Positions 29,853 to 39,435 of a stretch of DNA of 64,000 nt are shown piece by piece. This DNA is from Pseudomaricurvus sp. HS19 (GTDB taxonomy: Bacteria > Pseudomonadota > Gammaproteobacteria > Pseudomonadales > Cellvibrionaceae), in contig NZ_WVVW01000011.1 in assembly GCF_009857815.1 (NCBI RefSeq), positions 62,001 to 126,000 of the forward strand, written 5' to 3'. The translations under genes and the position numbers were made by a program. The stretch's first letter is position 1; each line of letters begins with the position of its first letter. The notes under the pieces were generated by a model, which was given only the letters and a program-made list of their open reading frames with translations, did not search any database and had not been told where the DNA came from.

Positions 29853-30827
29853 ATGGCAGACAGAATTCAGCAGACCGCAATTGTTCCCCGCGAGATGATG
29901 GGCAGCAGGTTGGATTTTGCCGCTGGCGAATTGTTCCCCGGTTTCTCCCGTTCCCGCATCCAGAGCTGGATCAAATCCGGGGCCCTCACCGTCGATGGCC
30001 GGGTGGCCAAGCCCAAGGACAAGGTGATGGGGGGCGAGCAGCTGCAGCTGGACGCCGAGCACGAGGAGCAGGGGGACTGGCAGGCCGAGGCCATCGCCCT
30101 GGATATCATCTATGAGGATGACCAGATCCTGGTGATCAACAAGCCCAAGGGCCTGGTGGTGCACCCGGCGGCCGGCAACCGCAGCGGCACCCTGCTCAAT
30201 GGGTTGCTGCACCACTGCCCGGAGCTGATTCACGTGCCGCGGGCGGGCATTGTGCACCGACTGGATAAAGACACCACCGGCCTGATGGTGGTGGCCAAGA
30301 CCCTGGAGGCCCACGCCGACCTGGTAGCCCAGTTGCAGGAGCGCAGCGTCAGCCGGGAATACGAAGCCGTGGTGGTGGGGGTGATGACCGGAGGCGGCAG
30401 TGTGGATGAGCCCATGGGCCGTCACCCGCGCCAGCGGCAGAAGATGGCGGTGGTCAATTTTGGTGGTAAAGAGGCCATTACCCACTACCGTTTACTGAAG
30501 CGCTTTGCCAACCACAGCCATGTGCGGCTGAAGCTGGAGACCGGCCGTACCCACCAGATCCGTGTGCACATGGCGCACATCGGCTACCCGCTGGTGGGGG
30601 ATTCCACCTACGCCGGGCGGATGAAAGTGCCCAAGGGGGCGACTCCGGAGTTGCTGGAGTTCCTGCGTGGCTTTGGTCGCCAGGCACTGCACGCCGCCCA
30701 GCTGGGCCTTATTCACCCTGTAACCGGTGATTATATGGAGTGGCAGGTACCTCTGCCCGAGGATATGCAACAGCTGCTGGCGCTGCTGAAAGCGGATGCC
30801 AAAGAGCAGGCGGAACGCTGGAATTAA
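29853..30827 (+). CDS. rluD: 23S rRNA pseudouridine synthase RluD
   Basis: Makes pseudouridines at positions 1911, 1915 and 1917 of 23S rRNA helix 69. The 324 residues hold an S4 RNA-binding domain (about 17-80) and the RluA-type catalytic domain with Asp138 in HRLDKDTTGL and the QIRVHMAHIGYPLVGD motif. I use the ATG at 29853; an upstream in-frame ATG at 29730 would overlap the bamD control region and add non-homologous sequence. pgeF follows, as in E. coli (rluD-yfiH-clpB). Confidence 0.95.
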   Translation: MADRIQQTAIVPREMMGSRLDFAAGELFPGFSRSRIQSWIKSGALTVDGRVAKPKDKVMGGEQLQLDAEHEEQGDWQAEAIALDIIYEDDQILVINKPKGLVVHPAAGNRSGTLLNGLLHHCPELIHVPRAGIVHRLDKDTTGLMVVAKTLEAHADLVAQLQERSVSREYEAVVVGVMTGGGSVDEPMGRHPRQRQKMAVVNFGGKEAITHYRLLKRFANHSHVRLKLETGRTHQIRVHMAHIGYPLVGDSTYAGRMKVPKGATPELLEFLRGFGRQALHAAQLGLIHPVTGDYMEWQVPLPEDMQQLLALLKADAKEQAERWN

Positions 30828-30875
30828 TTGTGTTGCCCCGGCGCTACCAATGCGGGGCAGGCGAGGAGTGCATTG

Positions 30876-31634
30876 ATGACCATGGAAGACTGCATTATTC
30901 CCGACTGGCCCGCGCCCTCCACGGTGCACGCGGCCATTACCACCCGCCGTGGCGGTTGCAGCAAGGCCCCCTATGACAGCAACAACCTGGCGGCCCACGT
31001 GGGTGATCAGAGCGAGGATGTGCAGGCCAATCGGGTGCAGCTGCAACAACAGCTGCAGCTGCCGGCCGAGCCGCAGTGGCTCAATCAGGTGCATGGTATC
31101 AAGGTGGTGGAGGCAGAGACTGACGGGCAGGTGCGAACGGCAGATGCGTGCTACAGCCACCAAAGTGGCGTGGTCTGCAGTGTACTGACCGCCGACTGCC
31201 TGCCGTTGCTGGTGTGTGATCAGCAGGGCACCCGGGTGGCGGCGATTCACGCCGGCTGGCGCAGCCTGGCCGATGGCATTATCCGCGAGACCATCGCCAC
31301 CTTTGCCGATCCTGCGCAATGCCTGGTCTATCTCGCCCCGGCCATCAGCCAGGCCCATTTCGAGGTGGGAATCGACGTGCTGGAAGGCTTTTACGAAGGC
31401 GCCATCAGTCCCTCCCACTGCGAATCCATCTCCGCTGCCATCCGCCCCAGCGCACGCCATCCCATGAAGTTTCACGCCGACCTTTACGCCCTGGCCCGCG
31501 CCGAGTTAACCGAGCTCGGAGTGACGCAGGTGTACGGCGGTACCCACTGCACTTTCGCAGAAGCCGATCTCTTCTATTCTTATCGCCGGGATGGGGATAC
31601 CGGCCGTATGGCCAGCCTGATCTGGCTGGCCTGA
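30876..31634 (+). CDS. pgeF: Peptidoglycan editing factor PgeF (YfiH)
   Basis: Multicopper-oxidase-fold protein (DUF152) that helps keep the wrong amino acid out of peptidoglycan position 1; relatives also show purine nucleoside phosphorylase-like chemistry. The 252 residues show the conserved metal-site residues His73 (LNQVHG), Cys108 (TADCLPLLV) and His125 (IHAGWR). The ATG at 30876 has GAGGAG 7 bases upstream. Second in the rluD-pgeF-clpB series, with clpB under its own promoter. Confidence 0.93.
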   Translation: MTMEDCIIPDWPAPSTVHAAITTRRGGCSKAPYDSNNLAAHVGDQSEDVQANRVQLQQQLQLPAEPQWLNQVHGIKVVEAETDGQVRTADACYSHQSGVVCSVLTADCLPLLVCDQQGTRVAAIHAGWRSLADGIIRETIATFADPAQCLVYLAPAISQAHFEVGIDVLEGFYEGAISPSHCESISAAIRPSARHPMKFHADLYALARAELTELGVTQVYGGTHCTFAEADLFYSYRRDGDTGRMASLIWLA

Positions 31635-31706
31635 TCCGGTGAGCTGCCCGCATTTGCTGTATATCAATCAACTGGCAAAAATGGCGCACGAATTACGCTT
31701 TTAGTG

Positions 31707-31734
31707 GTTGATTTCTGCCATGCTGACCCCATCT
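31707..31734 (+). promoter_or_regulatory. Sigma-32 (RpoH) heat-shock promoter of clpB
   Basis: GTTGATT (31707-31713) is followed after 13 bases by CCCCATCT (31727-31734). The -10 matches the RpoH consensus CCCCATNT fully and the -35 partly (CTTGAAA). It lies about 60 bases upstream of clpB. Confidence 0.7.
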
Positions 31735-31791
31735 AGCGTGTAATCCCGGCCCAAGGGTGCCGGCAACGACGTTTATCAGGTGGGAGACCTC

Positions 31792-34410
31792 ATGCGCATC
31801 GACCGTTTGACCAATCAGCTGCAACTGGCGCTTTCCGACGCCCAGTCCCTGGCCGTAGGCCGCGATCACAACCAGATTGAACCCGTGCACCTGCTGCAGG
31901 CCTTGCTGGACCAGCAGGGTGGTGCGGTGCGTCCGCTGCTGGTCCAGGCGGGCTTTGACATCACTGCTTTGCGCAATGGCTTGGCCAAGGCGCTGGACGG
32001 TCTGGCGCGGGTACAGAGCCCTACCGGTGACGTGAATATGTCCCAGGAGTTGGCGCGCCTGCTCAACCTGGCGGACAAAAAGGCCCAGCAGAACGGCGAT
32101 GCCTACATCTCCAGCGAGTGTGTGCTGCAGGCGGCCATGGATGACGGGGCCAGTGCACTGGGCAAGATTCTCAAATCCTGCGGCGAGGCAGGCAAACTCA
32201 ATGAGGCCATCACCAAGGTGCGCGGTGGCGAAGCGGTCAACAATCCCGACGCCGAAGGCAACCGTCAGGCGCTGGATAAATACACCATCGATCTCACCGC
32301 CCGTGCCGAAGCCGGCAAGCTGGACCCGGTGATCGGTCGTGACGACGAGATCCGCCGGACCATCCAGGTGTTGCAGCGTCGCACCAAAAACAACCCGGTG
32401 CTGATCGGCGAGCCCGGTGTGGGTAAGACCGCCATCGTGGAAGGTCTGGCCCAGCGCATCGTCAACGGCGAAGTGCCGGAAGGTCTGAAAAACAAGCGTC
32501 TGTTGTCACTGGATCTGGGCGCGTTGCTGGCGGGTGCCAAGTTCCGCGGCGAGTTCGAGGAGCGCCTGAAGTCGGTGCTCAACGAACTGGCCAAGCAGGA
32601 GGGGCGCATCATCCTCTTCGTCGACGAGCTGCACACCATGGTGGGAGCCGGTAAAGCCGAAGGCGCGATGGACGCCGGCAACATGCTCAAGCCGGCACTG
32701 GCCCGCGGTGAACTGCACTGTGTGGGTGCCACCACCCTGGATGAGTACCGTCAGTACATCGAGAAGGACGCCGCACTGGAACGCCGCTTCCAGAAAGTAC
32801 TGGTTGACGAACCCAGTGAAGAGGACACCATCGCCATCCTGCGCGGTTTGAAAGAGCGTTACGAAGTTCACCACGGTGTGGATATTACCGACTCGGCGAT
32901 TATTGCCGCGGCTAAACTGTCGCAGCGCTATATCACCGACCGCCAGCTGCCGGACAAGGCCATCGACCTGATCGACGAGGCCGCCAGTCGCATCCGTATG
33001 GAAATCGATTCCAAACCCGAGGAGATGGACCGTCTTGAGCGGCGCCTGATCCAGCTCAAGATTGAGCGCGAGGCGGTAAAGAAAGAAGACACCGATTCGG
33101 CGCGCAAACAGCTGGAGATTCTTAGCGGCGAGATTGAAAAGGCCGAGCGTGCCTTTGCCGACCTGGATGAAGTGTGGCGTGCGGAAAAGGCCGCCCTGCA
33201 CGGTTCGGCTGGTATTAAAGCCAACCTGGAGCAGGCGCGGATGGATCTGGAAGCCGCGCGCCGCGCCGGTGACCTGGGGCGCATGTCCGAGCTGCAGTAC
33301 GGTGTTATTCCGGAGCTGGAAAAGCAGCTGGAAGCCGCCAGCCAGGCGGAAAATATCGAGATGAAACTGCTGCGCAACCGCGTTACCGATGAAGAAATTG
33401 CCGAAGTGGTCTCCAAGTGGACCGGCATTCCGGTGAGCAAAATGCTGGAAGGCGAGCGCGAAAAACTGCTGCGCATGGAAGAGTTCCTGCACCAGCGGGT
33501 CATCGGTCAGGGCGAGGCGGTGGTGGCGGTCTCCAATGCCGTGCGCCGCTCACGGGCGGGACTGTCGGATCCCAACCGCCCCAACGGTTCCTTCCTGTTC
33601 CTCGGTCCCACCGGTGTGGGTAAAACCGAATTGTGCAAAGCGTTAGCTGAGTTTCTGTTTGATACCCAGGAAGCGATGGTGCGGATCGACATGTCCGAGT
33701 TTATGGAGAAGCACTCGGTGGCTCGCCTGATCGGTGCGCCGCCCGGCTATGTGGGTTACGAAGAGGGTGGTTACCTAACTGAAGCGGTGCGCCGCAAACC
33801 ATACTCCGTGCTGCTGCTGGATGAGGTGGAGAAGGCCCATCCGGATGTGTTCAACATCCTGTTGCAGGTGCTGGACGATGGTCGCCTCACGGATGGTCAG
33901 GGGCGTACCGTGGATTTCCGCAACACGGTAGTGGTCATGACCTCCAACCTCGGTTCCGACGCCATCCAGGAGATCGCCCGCAACAAGGCCTTTGAGGGAA
34001 TTTCCAGCGAGGGCAGTGGCGAGAACGAGGTGCGCTATGAAGCCATGAAGTCAGCGGTCATGGATGTGGTGGGGGGACACTTCCGCCCCGAGTTTATCAA
34101 CCGTATTGATGAAGTGGTGGTGTTCCATCCGCTGGGCAAGAGCCAGATTCACGGCATTGCCACCATCCAGCTGGACCTGCTGCGCAAGCGACTGGCGGAG
34201 CGCGAGCTAGGCTTCGAGGTGGACGAGTCCGCCATGAGCAAGCTGGCGGAAGTGGGCTACGATCCGGTGTATGGCGCCCGTCCCCTGAAACGGGCTATCC
34301 AGCAATACATCGAAAACCCGCTGGCGCAGGATGTACTGGCCGGCAAGTTTGCGCCGGGCGATACCATTCATGCGAAGCTGGAGGGTGACCGGATTGTCAT
34401 GAGTCACTGA
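31792..34410 (+). CDS. clpB: Disaggregase chaperone ClpB
   Basis: Hexameric AAA+ disaggregase that works with DnaK on aggregated proteins. The 872 residues contain the N domain (1-145), first Walker A GEPGVGKT at 206-213, the coiled-coil M domain (about 400-520) and second Walker A GPTGVGKT at 605-612, the same spacing as in E. coli. I choose the ATG at 31792 ([18 protein letters not shown]), with GGGAGA 5 bases before; the GTG 12 bases upstream would overlap that site. Confidence 0.98.
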   Translation: MRIDRLTNQLQLALSDAQSLAVGRDHNQIEPVHLLQALLDQQGGAVRPLLVQAGFDITALRNGLAKALDGLARVQSPTGDVNMSQELARLLNLADKKAQQNGDAYISSECVLQAAMDDGASALGKILKSCGEAGKLNEAITKVRGGEAVNNPDAEGNRQALDKYTIDLTARAEAGKLDPVIGRDDEIRRTIQVLQRRTKNNPVLIGEPGVGKTAIVEGLAQRIVNGEVPEGLKNKRLLSLDLGALLAGAKFRGEFEERLKSVLNELAKQEGRIILFVDELHTMVGAGKAEGAMDAGNMLKPALARGELHCVGATTLDEYRQYIEKDAALERRFQKVLVDEPSEEDTIAILRGLKERYEVHHGVDITDSAIIAAAKLSQRYITDRQLPDKAIDLIDEAASRIRMEIDSKPEEMDRLERRLIQLKIEREAVKKEDTDSARKQLEILSGEIEKAERAFADLDEVWRAEKAALHGSAGIKANLEQARMDLEAARRAGDLGRMSELQYGVIPELEKQLEAASQAENIEMKLLRNRVTDEEIAEVVSKWTGIPVSKMLEGEREKLLRMEEFLHQRVIGQGEAVVAVSNAVRRSRAGLSDPNRPNGSFLFLGPTGVGKTELCKALAEFLFDTQEAMVRIDMSEFMEKHSVARLIGAPPGYVGYEEGGYLTEAVRRKPYSVLLLDEVEKAHPDVFNILLQVLDDGRLTDGQGRTVDFRNTVVVMTSNLGSDAIQEIARNKAFEGISSEGSGENEVRYEAMKSAVMDVVGGHFRPEFINRIDEVVVFHPLGKSQIHGIATIQLDLLRKRLAERELGFEVDESAMSKLAEVGYDPVYGARPLKRAIQQYIENPLAQDVLAGKFAPGDTIHAKLEGDRIVMSH

Positions 34411-34426
34411 CTGCGGGTAACGCTGG

Positions 34427-34462
34427 CAATAAAAAACGCGGCTTCGGCCGCGTTTTTTATTG
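34427..34462 (+). terminator. Terminator after clpB
   Basis: CAATAAAAAACGCGGC (34427-34442), TTCG loop, GCCGCGTTTTTTATTG (34447-34462): a perfect 16-bp stem with a T6 run, likely active in both directions. Confidence 0.93.
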
Positions 34463-35105
34463 CCCGGCCACTTTGTTGCTTTGAGATCAGCCATACTTCC
34501 CGGCTGTCATTGCGAGGAGCGCAGGGACGAAGCAATCCATGTATGGCCGCGGCCCTGGGCGCGGAGTGAACATGGGTTGCCGCGCTGCGCTCGCAACGAC
34601 GGGTGTGGGGTATGGAGGGGGGCACCAACCTACACCACAAGAGCCACCACATTCTTCAGCCGTCATTGCGAGGAGCGCAGAGACGAAGCAATCCATGTAT
34701 GGCAGCGGCCCCGGGTTCGGAGTGAACATGGGTTGCCGCGCTACGCTCGCAACGACGGGTGTGGGGGGGCACCAACCTACACCGCAAGAGCCACCACACT
34801 CTTCAGCCGTCATTGCGAGGAGCGCAGGGACGAAGCAATCCATGTATGGCAGCGGCCCAGGGTTCGGAGTGAACATGGGTTGCCGCGCTACGCTCGCAAC
34901 GACGGGAATCGGGGATTTCTGCCGAGCCTGTGTTCCGGAAGGGCGTAACGCCAAACAAGTTCGTCAGAGGATCAGGTGAATTACTGTCCGCCGAAGCGCC
35001 CGACCTAGGTCGAATGGGACAGCTGGCGGTTTTTGGTTAGACTGGGCGGACGTTTGCTCCGCTGTACGGGGTGGCGTGAACCGTTTTTTCACTCCAGGGC
35101 ACGGC
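34463..35105. other. Non-coding gap between clpB and crbS
   Basis: Mostly occupied by the palindrome array. The last 200 bases (34907-35105) carry the presumed crbS promoter, which I cannot place with confidence, and no supported gene. Confidence 0.6.
34506..34906 (+). repeat. Array of three 98-bp imperfect palindromes
   Basis: Copies lie at 34506-34603, 34662-34759 and 34809-34906. Each starts GTCATTGCGAGGAGCGCAG, contains GAAGCAATCCATG, then a less conserved centre, CATGGGTTGCCGCGCT and CTCGCAACGACGGG, so the two arms are imperfect inverted complements. The 58- and 49-base spacers are also related (GGCACCAACCTACACC, AAGAGCCACCAC), so the real period is about 150 bases. Apparent open frames across the array are repeat artefacts. 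The same element occurs reversed at 38683-39361. Confidence 0.92.
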
Positions 35106-38100
35106 ATGGACAGTCAGTTACTCATTATTCTGGTATGCCTCTACAGCGGCCTGCTGTTTGCCATCGCCTGGGTTGCGGAGCGCTTTGGCCACGGTCTGCA
35201 CAAGACCTGGCTGCGGCCGCTGATCTACACCCTGTCGATCGGCGTTTATTGCAGCTCCTGGACGTTCCTGGGGGCTGTGGGGCAAGCGGTTCAGGACGGC
35301 TGGATCTTCTCGTCCATCTATCTTGGTCCCATCCTGCTGATCACATTTGGCTGGCCCTTTTTGCGTCGCCTGCTGGTGGTCAGCTCCCGTAACAAGGTCA
35401 CCTCCATTGCCGACTTTATCGGCTCCCGTTATGGCAAGAGCCAGCGCCTGGCGGCCACCGTTACACTGGTATTGGTTATCGGTACCTTGCCCTATATCGC
35501 GCTGCAGCTGCGGGCGGTGGGTATCGCCTGGCAGGGGATTCACTGGACCGAAATTGTGGAGACCCGTTTTGACGGCTGGTCGAGCCTGATCGCCGCCCTC
35601 GCCATGGCCTGGTTCAGTATCCTGTTTGGTACTCGCATTATCGACGGGCCGGATCGCTACCGCGGCATGATAACGGCAGTGGCCCTGGAATCGGTGGTGA
35701 AAATCATCGCCTTTGTGATGGTGGCGTGGTTGGCGATACGCCTGTTACAGGCGCCGGGGCTGGAAGTCTCCGATATGGTGCCCAACTTCCGCACCGAGCA
35801 GCTGACCAGTCCGCTGTTTATCACCCAGGTGCTGCTGGCGGCTTGTGCCATTGTCTGTCTGCCACGGCAATTTCACGTCATGGTGGTGGAGTACCAGCAC
35901 CGTACCGACCTGCGTTACACGCGCTGGCTGCTGCCACTCTATCTGGCGCTGTTTGCGGTTCTGGTGTTTCCCATGGCACAAGTGGGCGCACAGCTGTTCA
36001 GTGGCCTGGCCATAGCGCCGGACAGCTATGTACTCACCCTGCCGCGCTGGGCCGGTGCCGAGACCACCCTGGCTACCACCTTTATCGGTGCGCTGTCGGC
36101 AGCCACCGGTATGGTGGTGGTGGCCACCATCGCCCTCTCCATCATGATCTCCAACGAACTGATTGTGCCGCTGTGGCTGCGCTCCAGTTCCCAGCGCGGC
36201 AAGAGCGCGGCCGACCTCGGTGCGTCACTGCGCCTGATCCGCCGTATCTCCATTATCGCCGTGCTGGTGCTGGCCTGGGCGCTGGAGCGGGTGCTGGCCA
36301 ACTCCAAGGGTCTGGCCAGTATGGGCATCATCTCCTTTGCCGCCTGTGCGCAGTTGATGCCGGCGGTGGTGGCGGCGCTCTACTGGCCGCGAGGCCACGC
36401 CAATGGCGTGGCTGTCGGCCTGCTGGTGGGCATGCTGCTGTGGTTCTATTGCCTGCTGCTGCCGGCCCTGCTGCCGGCGGATCATCCGTTGATGATTGCG
36501 GGGCTGGGAGGCCTGAGCTGGTTGCGGCCCAATGCCTTGTTTGGTCTCACCGGTCTCGATCCGGTGAGCCACGGCGTGTTCTGGAGCCTGTTGCTCAACA
36601 CCTTGGTGTTCCTGCTGGTGTCGAAACGCTCCACCTTCCGCCTGCTGGATGTCCGGCAGGCCGATGCCTTTACCCGCCTGCGCTGGCGCATGCGCCGTCA
36701 ATCGCTGGATATGGAGCCCTCCGGCATCGAGGTGCAGCAGCTGCACGCGCTGATGGAGCCGCTGTTCGGTGTCGAGCGCACCCTGGATATGTGGCGTGAG
36801 TTCGAGCAGGAGGTGGGGCATCGTCTGCTGCCACACGATCAGGCGCCACGCTTTGCGGTGACCGCCATCGAGAGTGACCTGGCGGCGATTATCGGCGCGG
36901 TCTCTGCCCACAAGGCGATGCAGCTGCTGGTTAGCCAGCAGCCACTGCAGCTGCAGGACTTTGTGTCGCTGGTGGGCGGCAGTTCCCGCCAGCTGCAATT
37001 CAGCCAGACCTTGCTGCAGACCACCCTGGAGACTATTCCCCAGGGCATCAGCGTGGTGGACAAGGACCTCAAGCTGGTGGCCTGGAACCAGCAGTACCAG
37101 CAGATGTTCGACTACCCCAAACGACTGCTCTACGTGGGTTGTGATATTGAAAAGATCTACCACTACAACGCCATGCGCGGTTACATCGGCAGTGGTAACG
37201 ATCCGGTAGAGTCCACCGTGCAGCGGCGCCTGGAGCAGTTGCGATCCGGCAGCAGCCACCGCATTGAAAGGGTATTGCCCAATGGGCGGGTGATCGAGAT
37301 TCGCGGCACGCCACTGGCCAACGGCGGCTACGTGACCACCTACACCGATGTCAGTGATTACCACCTGATGCTGGACCAGCTGGAGGTGGCGAAGGAGACC
37401 CTGGAGGACCGGGTCGAGGCGCGCACCGCCGAGTTGCAGGAGGCCAACACCATGCTGCAGCGGGAGAACGACCTGCGGGCGCGGGTGGAGCAGGAGCTGA
37501 AAGCGGTGCACGCCAGCAAGAGCCGCTTCCTCGCTGCTGCCAGCCACGACCTGCTGCAACCGATCAATGCGGCGCGGCTGTTTGTCTCCTCCCTCAGTGC
37601 CAAGGTGGGCGAGCAGCCCTCCGGCCTGCGGGGGGATGTGGACTACCTGGACGATGCCCTGGCGCAGGCTGAACAGCTGATCAGCTCCCTGCGAGAAATC
37701 TCGCGGCTGGAGTCGGGCAAGGAGCAGCCCAAGCGCGAGCACTTCGCCCTCGATACCCTGCTGCGGCAGCTGGCCAGTGAGGCGCAGGCACTGGCCTCCA
37801 CCCGCGAGTCGCTGGCGTTTCGCTGGGTGCCGTCCTCTGTGTGGGTCAACAGTGACGCGGTGCTGCTGCGCCGGGTGCTGCAGAATTTTGTCTCCAATGC
37901 CCTCCGCTATACGCGGCAGGGCAAGGTGCTGCTGGGCTGCCGGCGCCACCGCGATCATGTGGTGGTGGAGGTGTGGGATACAGGCCCGGGTATTGCCGAG
38001 CAGGACCGGCAGCGAATCTTTGAGGAGTTCGAGCGCTTGCCCTCCAGTGGTGGTGGCAATCAGGGATTGGGGTTGGGGCTCTCTATCGCCAAGCGCATTT

Positions 38101-38612
38101 CCCTGCTGCTGGGACATCCCATCAGCGTCGACTCGGTGCCGGGCAAGGGCTCGGTATTCCGCATCTCCGTCAGCCTCGGCGAACCGCAGCAGCAGGTGCG
38201 CACCAAACCGGTGGCGGAGGGCTTTCTGGGCGAGCTGTCGATTCTCTGTATCGATAACGAGCCGGTGATCCTGGCGGGCATGAAATCCCTGCTGGAACAG
38301 TGGGGGTGTCGTGTGGTGCTGGCGACTGACCTGCGTGAGGCATTGTCGCGCTGGAGCGATGACAGTGCGCCGCAGCTGGTGCTGGCGGATTTCCATCTCG
38401 ACGAAGAGACCGGCCTGGATGTACTGGAAGCGCTGCGTTATCACTGGCAGGAGCCGATTCCGGCCATCGTCATCAGTGCCGATAACAGCGATGAGGTTCG
38501 TCACCAGGTGCAGGAGGCCGACTGCCTGTTTCTCGCCAAGCCGGTACAGCCGGTGGCGCTGCGCAACATGATGCGTCGCGCTCTGCGGCGTCAGCGCTTG
38601 CTGGTGGGTTAG
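35106..38612 (+). CDS. crbS: CrbS-type hybrid sensor kinase with SSS transporter domain
   Basis: Large membrane sensor, 1168 residues: about 13 transmembrane segments resembling sodium:solute symporters (1-530), a PAS domain (about 640-760), a coiled coil, a histidine kinase core with His814 in AAASHDLLQPINAARLF, an ATPase domain ending GLGLGLSIAKRI, and a C-terminal receiver with Asp1095 (VLADFHLDEETGLDVLEAL). This layout is that of CrbS/MxtR, which controls acetate and carbon-overflow genes in Vibrio and Pseudomonas; the related CbrA is less likely because the local partner is a LuxR-type regulator, not an NtrC-type one. The ATG at 35106 is preferred over a GTG 30 bases upstream. Flanked by inverted repeat arrays. 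Confidence 0.88.
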   Translation: MDSQLLIILVCLYSGLLFAIAWVAERFGHGLHKTWLRPLIYTLSIGVYCSSWTFLGAVGQAVQDGWIFSSIYLGPILLITFGWPFLRRLLVVSSRNKVTSIADFIGSRYGKSQRLAATVTLVLVIGTLPYIALQLRAVGIAWQGIHWTEIVETRFDGWSSLIAALAMAWFSILFGTRIIDGPDRYRGMITAVALESVVKIIAFVMVAWLAIRLLQAPGLEVSDMVPNFRTEQLTSPLFITQVLLAACAIVCLPRQFHVMVVEYQHRTDLRYTRWLLPLYLALFAVLVFPMAQVGAQLFSGLAIAPDSYVLTLPRWAGAETTLATTFIGALSAATGMVVVATIALSIMISNELIVPLWLRSSSQRGKSAADLGASLRLIRRISIIAVLVLAWALERVLANSKGLASMGIISFAACAQLMPAVVAALYWPRGHANGVAVGLLVGMLLWFYCLLLPALLPADHPLMIAGLGGLSWLRPNALFGLTGLDPVSHGVFWSLLLNTLVFLLVSKRSTFRLLDVRQADAFTRLRWRMRRQSLDMEPSGIEVQQLHALMEPLFGVERTLDMWREFEQEVGHRLLPHDQAPRFAVTAIESDLAAIIGAVSAHKAMQLLVSQQPLQLQDFVSLVGGSSRQLQFSQTLLQTTLETIPQGISVVDKDLKLVAWNQQYQQMFDYPKRLLYVGCDIEKIYHYNAMRGYIGSGNDPVESTVQRRLEQLRSGSSHRIERVLPNGRVIEIRGTPLANGGYVTTYTDVSDYHLMLDQLEVAKETLEDRVEARTAELQEANTMLQRENDLRARVEQELKAVHASKSRFLAAASHDLLQPINAARLFVSSLSAKVGEQPSGLRGDVDYLDDALAQAEQLISSLREISRLESGKEQPKREHFALDTLLRQLASEAQALASTRESLAFRWVPSSVWVNSDAVLLRRVLQNFVSNALRYTRQGKVLLGCRRHRDHVVVEVWDTGPGIAEQDRQRIFEEFERLPSSGGGNQGLGLGLSIAKRISLLLGHPISVDSVPGKGSVFRISVSLGEPQQQVRTKPVAEGFLGELSILCIDNEPVILAGMKSLLEQWGCRVVLATDLREALSRWSDDSAPQLVLADFHLDEETGLDVLEALRYHWQEPIPAIVISADNSDEVRHQVQEADCLFLAKPVQPVALRNMMRRALRRQRLLVG

Positions 38613-39435
38613 GTACGTCTCGGCTAATCGTCCTTGTGAGCGTCGCGTCGTTGTTGGTTCCCGTAATCCTTCAATCCGGAACCCCGTCGTTGCGAGCGCA
38701 GCGCGGCAACCCATGTTCACTCTGGATCTCGGGCCGCTGCCAGACATGGATTGCTTCGTCTCTGCGTTCCTCGCAATGACGGTCGGGGAGTGTGTGGCAC
38801 AGGTTCTTACTTCGCAGCGGCCGGGCCGCAACCTCCAAACCCCGTCGTTGCGAGCGCAGCGCGGCAACCCATGTTCACTCTGGATCTCGGGCCGCTGCCA
38901 GACATGGCTTGCTTCGTCTCTGCGTTCCTCGCAATGACGGTCGGGGAGTGTGTGGCACAGGTTCTTACTTCGCAGCGGCCGGGCCGCAACCTCCAAACCC
39001 CGTCGTTGCGAGCGCAGCGCGGCAACCCATGTTCACTCTGGATCTCGGGCCGCTGCCAGACATGGCTTGCTTCGTCTCTGCGTTCCTCGCAATGACGGTC
39101 GGGGAGTGTGTGGCAGGTTCTTGCTGCGCCGCGGCCGGGCCGCAACCTCCAAACCCCGTCGTTGCGAGCGCAGCGCGGCAACCCATGTTCACTTCGGCCG
39201 GTCTCCAGGTGCCAGGCATGGTTTGCTTCGCCGCTGAAAACCGCGTCTCGCAATGACGGTCGGGGAGTGTGTGGCACATGTTCTTACTTCGCCGCGGCCG
39301 GGGTCGTAACCTCCAAACCCCGTCGTTGCGAGCGCAGCGAAGCAACCCATGCTCACTCCGAAAGCCGTTCAGGTGCACAGCACAGGATGGATTCACTGTT
39401 CCCGAGAAGAGCGGTGAATAGTTGAGGGAAGGCTG
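38613..39435. other. Non-coding gap between crbS and crbR
   Basis: An 823-base convergent gap made up almost entirely of the palindrome array. No T-tailed terminator is visible, so the palindromes themselves may end the convergent transcripts. No supported gene. Confidence 0.6.
38683..39361 (-). repeat. Array of four and a half palindromes, opposite orientation
   Basis: Copies at 38683-38780, 38841-38938, 38999-39096, 39155-39257 (second arm diverged) and a half copy at 39319-39361. On the + strand each begins CCCGTCGTTGCGAGCGCAG and ends CCTCGCAATGAC, the reverse complement of the 34.5-kb element. Spacing is 158, 158, 156 and 164 bases. The first three 98-bp units are almost identical; the first two differ by a single base, indicating recent tandem duplication. 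Confidence 0.93.

Noticed and set aside
34460-34979. Open frames of 146-162 codons on both strands in the left repeat array
   Set aside because: The proteins simply translate the repeated palindrome (repeated CERSAATHV or CEERRDEAIHV blocks) and have no ribosome sites.
36225-38996. A 923-codon open frame on the minus strand opposite crbS
   Set aside because: It is the complement of a well-supported sensor-kinase gene in a GC-rich genome, has low-complexity Gln/His/Arg composition, no family features, and runs into the repeat array.
34506-39361. CRISPR array
   Set aside because: Repeats are about 98 bases, palindromic, with related rather than unique spacers, and no cas genes are present.
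34506-39361. Composite transposon carrying crbS
   Set aside because: No transposase and no target-site duplication were seen; the arrays are repeat elements rather than insertion sequences. Mobility is kept only as a hypothesis.
38751-39425. Open frames of 95-156 codons in the right repeat array
   Set aside because: Translations of the 158-base repeats, present in several frames at once.
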